A DNA stretch of 64,000 bases from Nostoc sp. LEGE 12450. Its GTDB lineage: Bacteria; Cyanobacteriota; Cyanobacteriia; Cyanobacteriales; Nostocaceae. Below are positions 37,376-45,619 of this stretch, in pieces (the first letter of the stretch is position 1; every line of letters begins with the position of its first letter). The position numbers and the translations under genes were made by a program. The stretch covers positions 22,079 to 86,078 of the forward strand of contig NZ_JADEXU010000012.1 in assembly GCF_015206895.1 (NCBI RefSeq). Reading direction: 5' to 3'. The notes beneath the pieces were generated by a model. It was not told where the DNA came from. It saw only the letters and a list, made by a program, of their open reading frames with translations, and searched no databases.

Positions 37376-38821
37376 ATGCCAACCTATCTTTCTCCAGGTG
37401 TTTACGTCGAAGAAATAGCTTCCGGTTCTGCCCCAATTGTCGGAGTTGGAACCAGTATTGCTGCTTTTATTGGCACTATTAAAACCAATGCTTGGTCATC
37501 ACCTAATACTAACAACACCTCAATTAAGTCTGTGGGTAGTCCTACAAGCCCAGTTGATATTGGCGAAGGTAAAGGTGGAAACCAAAAAAATTATCCCTTA
37601 TTGTCAGGAGATTATCCACTAGTAAGCACAGTGGGGACTTATGGCTTCTTCGTTGGTGGGAGTCCTGTTAATTTAGATGATACAAACCCTATTACCAATA
37701 GCGATGCCGAAAAATCTGCAACCGTAAAATTTAAAGATGCGATTACTTCAGGGGAAAAAATTACCGGATATTACCAAGTTCAACTACCTGTAACAGTAAT
37801 TCCTAGCGATCCTAACATCGCTCAAGAAGGGGAAATTAAATTAATCACAAACTTTAGTGAATTTAAGAAATTCTTTGGTGACTTTTTACCACCTAGTGGC
37901 GATACCCAAGGGCAAAACACCTTAGCTCATGCAGTTTATGGCTTTTTCAGAAATGGTGGAACTCGTTGTTATGTCACCTGGATATCTGGAGAAGATAAAC
38001 TTGCTGGTGTTTTAGATGCTTTTGAAGCTATTGATGAAATCACTATCATTGCTGCACCAGGAAATTTAGCCCTCAGAGATGATATCAAAGATCATGCGGA
38101 AAAACTTGGCGATCGCATTGCGATTCTCGATAGTCTAGATACCATCGACCTTAGCAGCACAGGAGTTGTGAATACCCTTAAACCCTTCAATTCTGCCTAT
38201 GCAGCCTTGTATTTTCCGTGGATTCAAGTTTTCGATCCTGCGAGTAATAACAATATTTATATTCCCCCAAGCGGTCATATTGCGGGAGTTTATGCACGGG
38301 TTGATGGGCAAAGAGGAGTACACAAAGCCCCTGCCAATGAAACTATTTTGGGAGCCTTAGATTTAAAATATAATCTCAGCAAAGCCAAACAAGATGGACT
38401 CAATCCCGATGGCATTAATGTTATTCGCAAATTGAACGGGAATATCCGCGTTTGGGGTGCGCGTACCTTGGGCGGAGATGCAAATACAGAGTTCAAATAC
38501 GTCAATATTCGCCGTCATTTTAGTTACCTGCGAGACTCCATTGATAAAGGGACTCAATGGACAGTTTTTGAACCCAATACCCCCGAACTCTGGGCAAAAA
38601 TCCGCCGCAATATCAGTGCTTTTTTATTGATAGAGTGGCGCAAAGGTGCATTATTTGGCACAACTCCCCAAGAAGCCTTTTATGTGAAATGTGATGCCGA
38701 AACCAACCCCCCAGAAGTGCGTGATGTGGGTCAAGTTGTCACAGAGATTGGCCTAGCAGTGGTGAAGCCGGCAGAATTTGTGATTTTCCGTTTGAGTCAA
38801 TGGACTGGGACGGGAACTTAG
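37376..38821 (+). CDS. Contractile sheath protein, long form
   Basis: This is a tail-sheath protein of 481 residues from ATG 37376, preceded by AAGGAG. An upstream in-frame start at 37328 lies in the repeat and is not used in my call. The N-terminus MPTYLSPGVYVEEIASGSAP is the classical sheath opening whose strand links to neighbouring subunits. The C-terminal half has FNSAYAALYFPWIQV, PPSGHIAGVYAR, VWGARTLGG, YVNIRRHF and EAFYVKCDAETNPP. About 180 residues between the N- and C-terminal parts form the variable outer domain. This and the following short sheath would build the contractile sleeve. Confidence 0.97.
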   Translation: MPTYLSPGVYVEEIASGSAPIVGVGTSIAAFIGTIKTNAWSSPNTNNTSIKSVGSPTSPVDIGEGKGGNQKNYPLLSGDYPLVSTVGTYGFFVGGSPVNLDDTNPITNSDAEKSATVKFKDAITSGEKITGYYQVQLPVTVIPSDPNIAQEGEIKLITNFSEFKKFFGDFLPPSGDTQGQNTLAHAVYGFFRNGGTRCYVTWISGEDKLAGVLDAFEAIDEITIIAAPGNLALRDDIKDHAEKLGDRIAILDSLDTIDLSSTGVVNTLKPFNSAYAALYFPWIQVFDPASNNNIYIPPSGHIAGVYARVDGQRGVHKAPANETILGALDLKYNLSKAKQDGLNPDGINVIRKLNGNIRVWGARTLGGDANTEFKYVNIRRHFSYLRDSIDKGTQWTVFEPNTPELWAKIRRNISAFLLIEWRKGALFGTTPQEAFYVKCDAETNPPEVRDVGQVVTEIGLAVVKPAEFVIFRLSQWTGTGT

Positions 38822-38833
38822 GGGATGGAGAAT

Positions 38834-38934
38834 GGGGAATAGACAAATAGGCAATAGGCAATAGGCAATAGGCAAATTTTCTTACTCCCCACTGACAAAT
38901 GACGAATGACGAATGACAAATGATAAATGACAAC
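38834..38934 (+). repeat. STRR ladders (AATAGGC and AATGACG) overlapping the second sheath start
   Basis: Two different heptamer ladders lie back to back: AATAGGC copies at 38834-38876, then AATGACA/AATGACG copies at 38893-38934. The second ladder runs through the start codon of the next sheath gene (ATG 38927). ATG recurs at 38899, 38906, 38913, 38920 and 38927, each 7 bases apart. No ribosome-binding sequence is visible at the gene start. Confidence 0.85.
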
Positions 38935-40027
38935 TTTAGAGCCAAAAATACCAGGTATCTCTTTAAACTATGTCGTTCCTACTCCAGAACCTGAGTTACT
39001 AACAGGTGTTCCGGTATTCATTGGTCTGGTAACAAAGGAATTGAAAGAACCAAAAAAGCTAACCTTGGCGACGCATTTTCAACAGTATTTTGGTCAAGCC
39101 AAGGGATATTTAGCAGATGCAATCAAAGGGTTTTTTGAAAACGGAGGTCGTCTTTGTTATGTTATAGCCTTATCTGACAATACTCTTGAGGCTCTCCAAC
39201 AAGGTTTAGAGACAAGCGAAGTCTTAGAAAATGTTGATTTGATTTGTGTTCCCGACATCATGCTTGGTTCAGATGGGGAAGTTATTCAGATGCAGCAAGC
39301 TATCTTAAAACATTGCGAGCAGATGGGCGATCGCTTTGCCATTCTTGATGCTTTGAATGATCTAGGAAAACTAAATGAGCAACGCAAACGAATTTCTAGT
39401 CAAAACGGGGCATTATATGCACCTTGGCTAAAAGTAGAATTTCGCGTTGATCCTATTCCTCCCTGTGGTCATATTGCAGGAATATATGCAAGTTGCGATC
39501 GCACAGTCGGGGTACATGGCGCACCTGCTAATATTCCACTTGCAGGGGTACTGGATCTCAGTTTTTCCCTAACTCCCACAGATCAAGAACAGCTGAATCC
39601 AAAAAACGAAGCGGGAGTCAATTGTATCCGTAGCTTCCAAGGACGAGGTATGCGAGTGTGGGGAGTGCGTACCCTCAGCCCCATTGCTGAATGGCAATAT
39701 GTCAACGTGCGTCGCTTATTTCTCACCTTTGGACGCTGGGTGAATCGTAATTTAGCCGATACAGTCTTTGAACCAAATGCTTTTCCTTTATGGGTGCGAC
39801 TGCAAAGGGAATTAAGCGTTTATTGTGAATCATTATGGCGACAAGGTGCTTTGCAAGGTGCTTTGCCCCAAGAGGCATTCTATGTCAAATGTGATGCCGA
39901 AACGAATCCCTCTGAAAATCGAGAAATGGGACAAGTAATAGCAGAAATAGGTTTAGCTCCCACTATTCCGGGGGAATTTATTCAACTTTTAGTTGTTCAA
40001 AGTAATAGCGGAATTACACTTACTTAA
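38927..40027 (+). CDS. Contractile sheath protein, short form
   Basis: This second sheath paralogue of 366 residues lacks the large outer domain. It shares LKVEFRVDPIPPCGHIAGIY, VWGVRTLS, YVNVRRLFL and EAFYVKCDAETNPSENREMG with the first sheath. The N-terminus (EPKIPGISLNYVVPTPEPE) is altered: the usual 'PGVYVEE' is replaced by PGISLNYV. eCIS commonly carry two to three sheath paralogues, one of which forms the ring next to the baseplate; the short form is a good candidate. The start codon is embedded in a heptamer repeat. Confidence 0.95.
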   Translation: MTTLEPKIPGISLNYVVPTPEPELLTGVPVFIGLVTKELKEPKKLTLATHFQQYFGQAKGYLADAIKGFFENGGRLCYVIALSDNTLEALQQGLETSEVLENVDLICVPDIMLGSDGEVIQMQQAILKHCEQMGDRFAILDALNDLGKLNEQRKRISSQNGALYAPWLKVEFRVDPIPPCGHIAGIYASCDRTVGVHGAPANIPLAGVLDLSFSLTPTDQEQLNPKNEAGVNCIRSFQGRGMRVWGVRTLSPIAEWQYVNVRRLFLTFGRWVNRNLADTVFEPNAFPLWVRLQRELSVYCESLWRQGALQGALPQEAFYVKCDAETNPSENREMGQVIAEIGLAPTIPGEFIQLLVVQSNSGITLT

Positions 40028-40054
40028 TTCAAATTTATTGCAGGAGCTTCTTTT

Positions 40055-40495
40055 ATGCCCACGATTTCTAATCCCCATGACCCATACAGTGGTTATAATT
40101 TCTGGGTGGAATGGGATGGTATTGTTCATGCTGGGTTTCGTGAATGTAGCGGTTTGACAGCGACTCGTAAAGCAGGAACTTATCGAGAAGGAACAGATAA
40201 AGCATTAAGCCAACGTCAAATTCCCGGTCTTAATACTTATGGTAACATTACTCTTAAACGGGGAGTTACTGACAATAAAGAACTCTGGGAATGGCACAAA
40301 AAATTACAAAATGGCGAGACAGATAGACGTAATCTTTCCATTATTTTAGCTAACGATCAAGGAGAAGAAAAGATTCGCTGGAATTTAGAAAATAGCTGGC
40401 CTACTATCTGGAATGCTCCAGGTTTTAATGCCACCTCAGACGAAGTAGCGATAGAAACTCTCGAACTAGTTCATGAAGGTATTACCATTGGTTAA
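40055..40495 (+). CDS. Tail tube protein (gp19-like), first copy
   Basis: This inner-tube protein of 146 residues is in the T4 gp19/Hcp-like family. Features are NPHDPYSGYNFWVEWDGIVH, GFRECSGL, the YREGTDKALSQRQIPG loop and ITLKRGVTDNKELWEWHK, ending in IETLELVHEGIT. Hexamers stack to form the injected tube. AGGAG precedes the ATG. The second tube paralogue is three frames downstream (41042-41524). Confidence 0.95.
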   Translation: MPTISNPHDPYSGYNFWVEWDGIVHAGFRECSGLTATRKAGTYREGTDKALSQRQIPGLNTYGNITLKRGVTDNKELWEWHKKLQNGETDRRNLSIILANDQGEEKIRWNLENSWPTIWNAPGFNATSDEVAIETLELVHEGITIG

Positions 40496-40515
40496 TATTT
40501 CCTTTCAGTAAAATC

Positions 40516-40878
40516 ATGCAGCAAACTGAATTTCCTTTTATCTTGCCTCAAGGATATCTCGACTCGGAAGGTAACACTCACCGCGAAGGCATTATGCGCC
40601 TTTCAACTGCCTATGATGAAATTGCCCCCATCCGAGATCCAAGGGTGCAGAAAAATCCTGGTTATTTGGTGATTATTCTCTTAGCAAGGACGATAGTCCA
40701 ACTAGGAACATTAGACCAAATTAATACCAAAATAATTGAGGGTTTATTTTCAGGAGATTTAGTCTATTTACAAGATTTTTATCAAAGGATTAATCAAAAC
40801 GGCCATAGTCGTCTGCGGGTAGCTTGTCCCCACTGTGACGGAGAGTTTGAAGTGGAAACTATTCCCGTGGGGGAGTAG
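40516..40878 (+). CDS. Tail assembly chaperone-like protein (zero-frame product)
   Basis: This 120-residue protein is in the position of the phage tail-assembly chaperone. It contains LPQGYLDSEGNTHREGIMRL and ARTIVQLGTLDQINTKIIEGL, and ends RVACPHCDGEFEVETIPVGE at TAG 40876-40878. The CPHC pair may bind metal. Just before the stop lies GTG GGG GAG, with five G in a row at 40869-40873. The -1 frame then continues to 41030 and encodes a DUF6760-like segment that has no start codon of its own. A -1 frameshift here would fuse the two as in the phage lambda G-GT pair. Confidence 0.85.
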   Translation: MQQTEFPFILPQGYLDSEGNTHREGIMRLSTAYDEIAPIRDPRVQKNPGYLVIILLARTIVQLGTLDQINTKIIEGLFSGDLVYLQDFYQRINQNGHSRLRVACPHCDGEFEVETIPVGE

Positions 40879-41030
40879 TTTGCTACCCCACAGAACGACT
40901 GCTGGAGGAGGTAGCTTACCTTGCCTACAATTTTCATTGGTCTTACGAACAGATTATGACAATGGAACATCGAGAACGTCAGCAGTGGGTGACGCAGGTA
41001 GCACAAATTAATCAGCGACTTAGCGATTGA
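40869..41030 (+). CDS. DUF6760-like segment in the -1 frame (probable frameshift extension)
   Basis: Read in the -1 frame from the G run at 40869-40873, the sequence gives GVVCYPTERLLEEVAYLAYNF, written here as CYPTERLLEEVAYLAYNF, then HWSYEQIMTMEHRERQQWV and TQVAQINQRLSD before TGA 41028-41030. The YPxERLxEEVAxIAxxFHW..HxERxxWV pattern is that of the small DUF6760 family, found in tail and eCIS operons in this very position. The frame is stopped upstream (TGA at about 40845), and no ATG, GTG or TTG lies before the conserved part. It therefore needs frameshifting, a non-canonical start such as CTG, or is defective. Confidence 0.75.
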   Translation, partial: GGVVCYPTERLLEEVAYLAYNFHWSYEQIMTMEHRERQQWVTQVAQINQRLSD

Positions 41031-41041
41031 GCAAGAAAGCA

Positions 41042-41524
41042 ATGAATCCCAAACTTATCGCCCTAAATGCAGCTTTAGCCGCAGGTTCAACAGCCAGTTT
41101 ACTAGGACATGACCCTTACATGGCTTATAACTTTGCTGTAGAAATTGGAGGAGTTGTTATTGGTGGTTTTAGCGAAGTTAGCGGTTTAAGTAGTGAAATT
41201 GAGTTGGAATCTTATCAGGAAGGAGGCTTAAACGATTTTGTTCATAAATTTCCCAAACATACTACTTATCCAAATTTAGTTTTGAGTCGAGGATTAGTAA
41301 ATATTGATTTGTTCTATATTTGGTATAAAGCAACTAGCCAAGGGTGGATTGAGCAGTTAAACGGTACGATTCTTTTACTTAATAGTCAGCAAATTCCGGT
41401 AATGTGGTGGACTTTTAAAAAAGCATATCCCGTCAAGTGGGAAGGGCCAACCTTTAATGCTAGTAGTGACGCAATTGCTGTAGAAAAAATTGAACTAGTG
41501 CATCAAGGAATTTCTAAGTTATAG
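41042..41524 (+). CDS. Tail tube protein (gp19-like), second copy
   Basis: This second tube-family protein has 160 residues from ATG 41042. A TTG at 41027 opens the frame earlier and overlaps the -1-frame stop, but is less likely. Signatures are HDPYMAYNFAVEIGGVVIGG, FSEVSGLSSEIE, SYQEGGLNDFVHKFPKHT and VEKIELVHQGIS. In Afp/PVC a divergent tube paralogue caps the baseplate end and starts the tube; this longer copy is a candidate. A STRR ladder follows at 41530-41580. Confidence 0.93.
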   Translation: MNPKLIALNAALAAGSTASLLGHDPYMAYNFAVEIGGVVIGGFSEVSGLSSEIELESYQEGGLNDFVHKFPKHTTYPNLVLSRGLVNIDLFYIWYKATSQGWIEQLNGTILLLNSQQIPVMWWTFKKAYPVKWEGPTFNASSDAIAVEKIELVHQGISKL

Positions 41525-41529
41525 GAATA

Positions 41530-41580
41530 TATAGGCAGTAGGGAATAGGGAATAGGGAATAGGCAATAGGCAATAGGTAA
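41530..41580 (+). repeat. STRR heptamer ladder after the second tube gene
   Basis: There are tandem AATAGGG and AATAGGC heptamers (GGGAATAGGGAATAGGGAAT, then AGGCAATAGGCAATAGG) within the 116-base gap before the disordered-protein gene. Confidence 0.85.
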
Positions 41581-41640
41581 GGAGGTTCTTATAGTTGTAC
41601 TCAGCTTTGTAAAAATCGCATAGGAGTTTTATGTTTCATC

Positions 41641-43188
41641 ATGGCAAATTTATCCAATTGGCAAAATTCACTTGATGAGGGATTGGTAAATCGCCTGCAT
41701 CGTCCCTTACATCAACCGGGAATGATGAAGATGGCGATGGGTCAGCGCATTATTAATCGTTGCGATCGCTTTTTAAATCGTTTACCTCTTTTGACTCAAC
41801 AAATGCAACGTTGGAGTAATACTAATAGCCTATCATCTGAGTCTATACCCATTGTTTATGCACAGCCTATTTCATTAGCAAAAGAACAAGAAGTAGAGAA
41901 TAGAGTACATAATTATCTGCCAACTGTCTCCCAAGTTGAACCTTCTGCTAATATAATTCAAAGGAAATTAGATTATTCTCAATCTTTAGCAACTAAAACA
42001 GTTAATAATACTATCCCTGTCCAAAATATCACCGAATTCTCAAACTCGGATGTTGCTGATAAAACAACCCAATCTTTAACTTTAGAAACACAAATTAATA
42101 AAACCTCTATATCTTCATCTGAAGTTCCGGTAGTTTCGGCAAAACCAATTGCTGAACAATTACCAAAAATAGCAGAAATGACGTTAGCAGATTCGACAAA
42201 CTCGCAAACATCTCCACTTAATAGTGCTGAATCAAATCTCAATCACCCATCTCAACCAATTCTAGATACCACTTCTATCTTTTCATCGGAAATTCCCGTA
42301 GTTTCGCCACAACCCATCGCAGAACAATTACCAAAAACAGCAGAAATGACGTTAGCAGATTTGATAGGTTCGCAAGCATCTTTGCCTAATAGCGCTGAAT
42401 CAAATCTCAACCACCCATCTCAAGCGATTCTAGATAACACTTCTATCTTTTCATCGGAAATTTCCGTAGTTTCGCCACAACCCATCGCTGAACAATCGCC
42501 AGATACAAGAGAAATACCGTCATCACAAGAATTTACCAGCTTTCCTGATACAACCCTACCTATTATTCAAGCAAAACTCCAGAATTATTCTAGACCACAG
42601 CCATCTCTTCCTATTGTTAATAATTTAAATAATTTAGCTGACCAACAAATGCAAGCAGATAATTACGCAGGCAATTTAAGCTTAATCAAGCGCGAATCAC
42701 AACAACTTCCTATCGTCACGGCTCAACCTCTAAACCCTCAAGCTAATTTGCCTCAGCAGGAAATATCATTTGCTATCAATTCGCTAAGTTCTCAAAATCA
42801 ATCTGAAAAGTTCCTCAACACACAACCTATTACTGTTTCTACCTCACAAATTAATCAAACTAATCACAAGCAAAATATATCTTCCCTTCCCCTTGTCTCT
42901 GTAACTTCTACAAGTAACCCATCCTTAAAAGCTCAATCTTTGCCTTTACCCGGAGCTAAAACTACCCCATCATCAAGGAGTAATAGCCAGCAATCGAACC
43001 TATCAAACCGCAATTTAATATCAAATATTGATTCTTCATCACCTCCTATAACTTTTGCCAGTCCTGTATCACCAATAGCAAATCAATCCAATATTGACGT
43101 TGATGCTATAGCGAGTCAAGTTGAACGCAAACTAATGCGACGGTTAGTCATTGAAAGTGAACGCAGAGGAAAAAATCGATGGCACTAG
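41641..43188 (+). CDS. Large disordered eCIS protein with 56-residue repeats
   Basis: This 515-residue protein is not assigned to a family. The first 60 residues are helical and basic (RLHRPLHQPGMMKMAMGQRI, DRFLNRLPLLTQQMQRW). The last 30 form a helix, VDAIASQVERKLMRRLVIES, followed by ERRGKNRWH. Everything between is low-complexity and rich in Ser, Gln, Asn and Pro, with short recurring 'LPIV/IPVVSxQPI' pieces. A 168-bp tandem repeat (starts 42103, 42271, 42439) gives 2.3 copies of a 56-residue unit. It sits between the tube and LysM genes and overlaps the latter by 10 bases. The operon shows no other tape-measure candidate, so this protein may take that role, but that is inference. Confidence 0.75.
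   Translation: MANLSNWQNSLDEGLVNRLHRPLHQPGMMKMAMGQRIINRCDRFLNRLPLLTQQMQRWSNTNSLSSESIPIVYAQPISLAKEQEVENRVHNYLPTVSQVEPSANIIQRKLDYSQSLATKTVNNTIPVQNITEFSNSDVADKTTQSLTLETQINKTSISSSEVPVVSAKPIAEQLPKIAEMTLADSTNSQTSPLNSAESNLNHPSQPILDTTSIFSSEIPVVSPQPIAEQLPKTAEMTLADLIGSQASLPNSAESNLNHPSQAILDNTSIFSSEISVVSPQPIAEQSPDTREIPSSQEFTSFPDTTLPIIQAKLQNYSRPQPSLPIVNNLNNLADQQMQADNYAGNLSLIKRESQQLPIVTAQPLNPQANLPQQEISFAINSLSSQNQSEKFLNTQPITVSTSQINQTNHKQNISSLPLVSVTSTSNPSLKAQSLPLPGAKTTPSSRSNSQQSNLSNRNLISNIDSSSPPITFASPVSPIANQSNIDVDAIASQVERKLMRRLVIESERRGKNRWH
42103..42500 (+). repeat. 168-bp in-frame tandem repeat
   Basis: Copies start at 42103 and 42271, with a partial copy at 42439. Each encodes TSIFSSEIPVVSPQPIAEQL and the following PKTAEMTLADL..NSAESNLNHPSQ. 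Copies two and three are more alike than copy one, suggesting recent expansion. Confidence 0.85.
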
Positions 43189-43841
43189 AGAAATTAACTA
43201 TCAAAGCCGAAAAAAATAACCCAGGAGATTTTGCTGATAAATTTAAAGTTCTTTTTAACCCTAATCAAGTGGAAATTGTTAAAACAGGCTGGTCAATGGG
43301 AGACTATGGCCCAGTTGCATCTAAAGAATTAACTCAACTCAGTCTTGATTTGTTCTTTGACACCACGCTGATGGGATTTCCCCCAGAAAATGTCCAAAAC
43401 TATACCCGAAAAATTTTTAGTTTGACTCAGCCTCGTATTGGCAAAAATCCTAAACGTCCCCCTCGTTGTCAACTGATTTGGGGAACTATATCCGGTAAAG
43501 ATAGCTTGTTATTACCTGATGGTTTTTTAGAAAGTGTCACTAAAAAACTTACTCATTTTCTCGAAGATGGTACGCCTGTCAGAGCAACTTTAAACTGTAA
43601 ATTTAAGGAGTGGAAAGAACCGAAAAAAAAGGCAAAGATTGCTAATCCCATTGATGATCCTGTGAGAATTGTTAAACGAGGAGAAACTTTAAGTAGTATT
43701 GCCACTGAAGAATATGGCGATCCGGCTCTATGGCGTGTAATTGCGGCAGAAAATCGCTTAAACAATCCTCGGATGTTAAATCCCGGAACTGTGTTGACAA
43801 TTCCTCCTTTGCGAATTACTAGCCTGACTCAGAGGAATTAA
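43179..43841 (+). CDS. LysM-domain baseplate protein (Afp7-like)
   Basis: This 220-residue protein has an N-terminal baseplate module (KFKVLFNPNQVEIVKTGWSM, LSLDLFFDTTL) and a C-terminal LysM domain at about 160-209 (VKRGETLSSIATEEYGDPAL, WRVIAAENRLNNPRMLNPG). The same architecture is seen in Afp7/T4 gp53-like proteins that join the hub to the surrounding baseplate. The start overlaps the previous gene by 10 bases and the end is three bases from the hub gene, indicating tight coupling. Confidence 0.93.
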   Translation: MALEKLTIKAEKNNPGDFADKFKVLFNPNQVEIVKTGWSMGDYGPVASKELTQLSLDLFFDTTLMGFPPENVQNYTRKIFSLTQPRIGKNPKRPPRCQLIWGTISGKDSLLLPDGFLESVTKKLTHFLEDGTPVRATLNCKFKEWKEPKKKAKIANPIDDPVRIVKRGETLSSIATEEYGDPALWRVIAAENRLNNPRMLNPGTVLTIPPLRITSLTQRN

Positions 43842-43844
43842 ATC

Positions 43845-44915
43845 ATGCCAAATGATGCTTCCTTATTAAATCCTAATGTCAAAATTTTGGTTCAAAATAA
43901 ACCCCTAGCCGCAGAAATAGAAGCTGATTTAGTCTCAGTTTTAGTATCTGAGGATTTGGAAGCACCTGGTATGTTCGAGCTGCGATTAATTACTTGGGAC
44001 TTATTAAAACAGGAAATGACATGGGTCGATGACAAATTATTTGATGTTGGCAATGAAGTAGAAATTCAGATGGGATATGAACAAGAACTTAAAACTCTTA
44101 TGGTGGGAGAAATTACGGGATTAGAGCCAGAATATACCCAGGATGCAGCACCCATATTATTGGTACGTGGTCATGATTTACGCCATCGTTTGTTGCGAGG
44201 CAGCCATACAAAATCCTTCCTAAAAATTAAGGATAGTGAAATTGTCAGTCAAATTGCTAGAACTAGAGGAATTACAGCAAAAGTTACTGATAGTAAAGTG
44301 AAGTTAGAATATATTTTGCAGCATAATCAAACCGATTGGGAGTTTTTAAAAGAGAGAGCTAAACGCATTGGTTATGAAGTTGCAATGGAGCAAACAACTC
44401 TCTATTTTCGTCCCCATCAGAATGCTAAAGGTAAAGCTTTGACTTTAACTTATGGAGCAGATTTGCAAGAATTTTTGCCACGCTTAAGTACTATGAATCA
44501 GGTACAAAAGTTAGAAGTAAAAGGTTGGATTTATCAAGAAAAAGATAAAAAAGAAGTATCAGGTAAGGCAGAAGTAGGAAAAGAAGGTGGCACAATGGGA
44601 GGTTTAACTTCTGGGGCAAAAGCAGTCAGAAAAGCCTTTGGTGAATCAAGCCATACGATAGTAAATCAACCTGTGTCAAGTAAAGAAGAAGCCGATAGCA
44701 TGGCATTGGGGCAGTTTCAGGATATGGCGATCGCCTACATTACTGGTGAAGGAATTTGTCAAGGTAATCCCAATTTACGTGCTGGAAAAGTAATTGAAAT
44801 TCTTGGAATTGGTAAAAGATTTAGCGGTCTTTATTATATTAAAAGTGCGGAACATAGTTGTTCCCAAAATCAGGGTTATAAAACTTCATTTACGGTAGGG
44901 AGAAATGCTACATGA
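43845..44915 (+). CDS. Baseplate hub protein (VgrG/gp27-like part, Pvc8 family)
   Basis: This 356-residue hub protein corresponds to the gp27-like half of VgrG/Pvc8. It shows the first barrel MPNDASLLNPNVKILVQNKP, LVRGHDLRHRLLRGSHTKSF, LQHNQTDWEFLKERAKRIGY and a C-terminal GLYYIKSAEHSCSQNQGYKT. The gp5-like spike part is encoded separately by the next gene, whose ATG overlaps this stop (ATGA, 44912-44915). In Afp/PVC the two parts are one protein. Confidence 0.92.
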   Translation: MPNDASLLNPNVKILVQNKPLAAEIEADLVSVLVSEDLEAPGMFELRLITWDLLKQEMTWVDDKLFDVGNEVEIQMGYEQELKTLMVGEITGLEPEYTQDAAPILLVRGHDLRHRLLRGSHTKSFLKIKDSEIVSQIARTRGITAKVTDSKVKLEYILQHNQTDWEFLKERAKRIGYEVAMEQTTLYFRPHQNAKGKALTLTYGADLQEFLPRLSTMNQVQKLEVKGWIYQEKDKKEVSGKAEVGKEGGTMGGLTSGAKAVRKAFGESSHTIVNQPVSSKEEADSMALGQFQDMAIAYITGEGICQGNPNLRAGKVIEILGIGKRFSGLYYIKSAEHSCSQNQGYKTSFTVGRNAT

Positions 44916-45619
44916 ACGGACTAGATGTTTTATTATCAAACAACCAAAATCATCATTTTTACGGTGTAACTGTTGGTGTAGTCACTAATAACAAAGATCC
45001 AAAAAAGTTAGGAAGAGTCAAAGTAAAATTTCCTTGGCTATCTTCTGAAGAAGAAAGTTACTGGGCTAGAGTGGTAACTCTCATGGCAGGAAATGACCGG
45101 GGCATTTATTTTTTGCCTGAAGTTGATGATGAAGTTTTGGTTGCTTTTGAACAAGGTGATATGAATTTTCCTTACATTCTTGGTGCTTTATGGAATGGGA
45201 AAGATAAACCACCAATAACAAATGAAAATGGTAAAAATAATCAACGAGTCATTAAATCTCGAAGCGGTCACATGATTGTTTTAGATGATACTAAGGAAAA
45301 CGAACAGATTATTATTCAAGACAAGACTGGTAAAAATAAAATTGTGATTAATTCTAAAGAGAATAAGATGAATATTCAAGTTGAAAAAGATTTAACTATT
45401 GAAACAAAAGGGAAAATTGTCTTGAAAAGTAGTAATGATGATATCTCAATTGAATGTAAAAACTTGCAAATAAAAACTCAACAAAATTATAAATTAGAAG
45501 TAGGTGCAAATTGTACAATAAAAGCTAAATCTAAATATGAACTAGAGGCACAATCCGGTTTAGGGATTAAATGTGCAAATGGTGTGAAAATAAATGATGG
45601 TTCATTGGAAGTGATGTAA
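44912..45619 (+). CDS. Spike protein with gp5-like OB fold
   Basis: This 235-residue protein has an N-terminal OB-fold (TVGVVTNNKDPKKLGRVKVK, EESYWARVVTLMAGNDRGIY, FLPEVDDEVLVAFEQGD and YILGALWNG) typical of gpV/VgrG-gp5. It is followed by a repetitive beta-helix of about 100 residues (IIIQDKTGKNKIVINSKENK). It should form the trimeric needle below the hub. The start overlaps the hub stop and the end overlaps the gp25 start (TAATG), so all three are translationally coupled. Confidence 0.93.
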   Translation: MNGLDVLLSNNQNHHFYGVTVGVVTNNKDPKKLGRVKVKFPWLSSEEESYWARVVTLMAGNDRGIYFLPEVDDEVLVAFEQGDMNFPYILGALWNGKDKPPITNENGKNNQRVIKSRSGHMIVLDDTKENEQIIIQDKTGKNKIVINSKENKMNIQVEKDLTIETKGKIVLKSSNDDISIECKNLQIKTQQNYKLEVGANCTIKAKSKYELEAQSGLGIKCANGVKINDGSLEVM

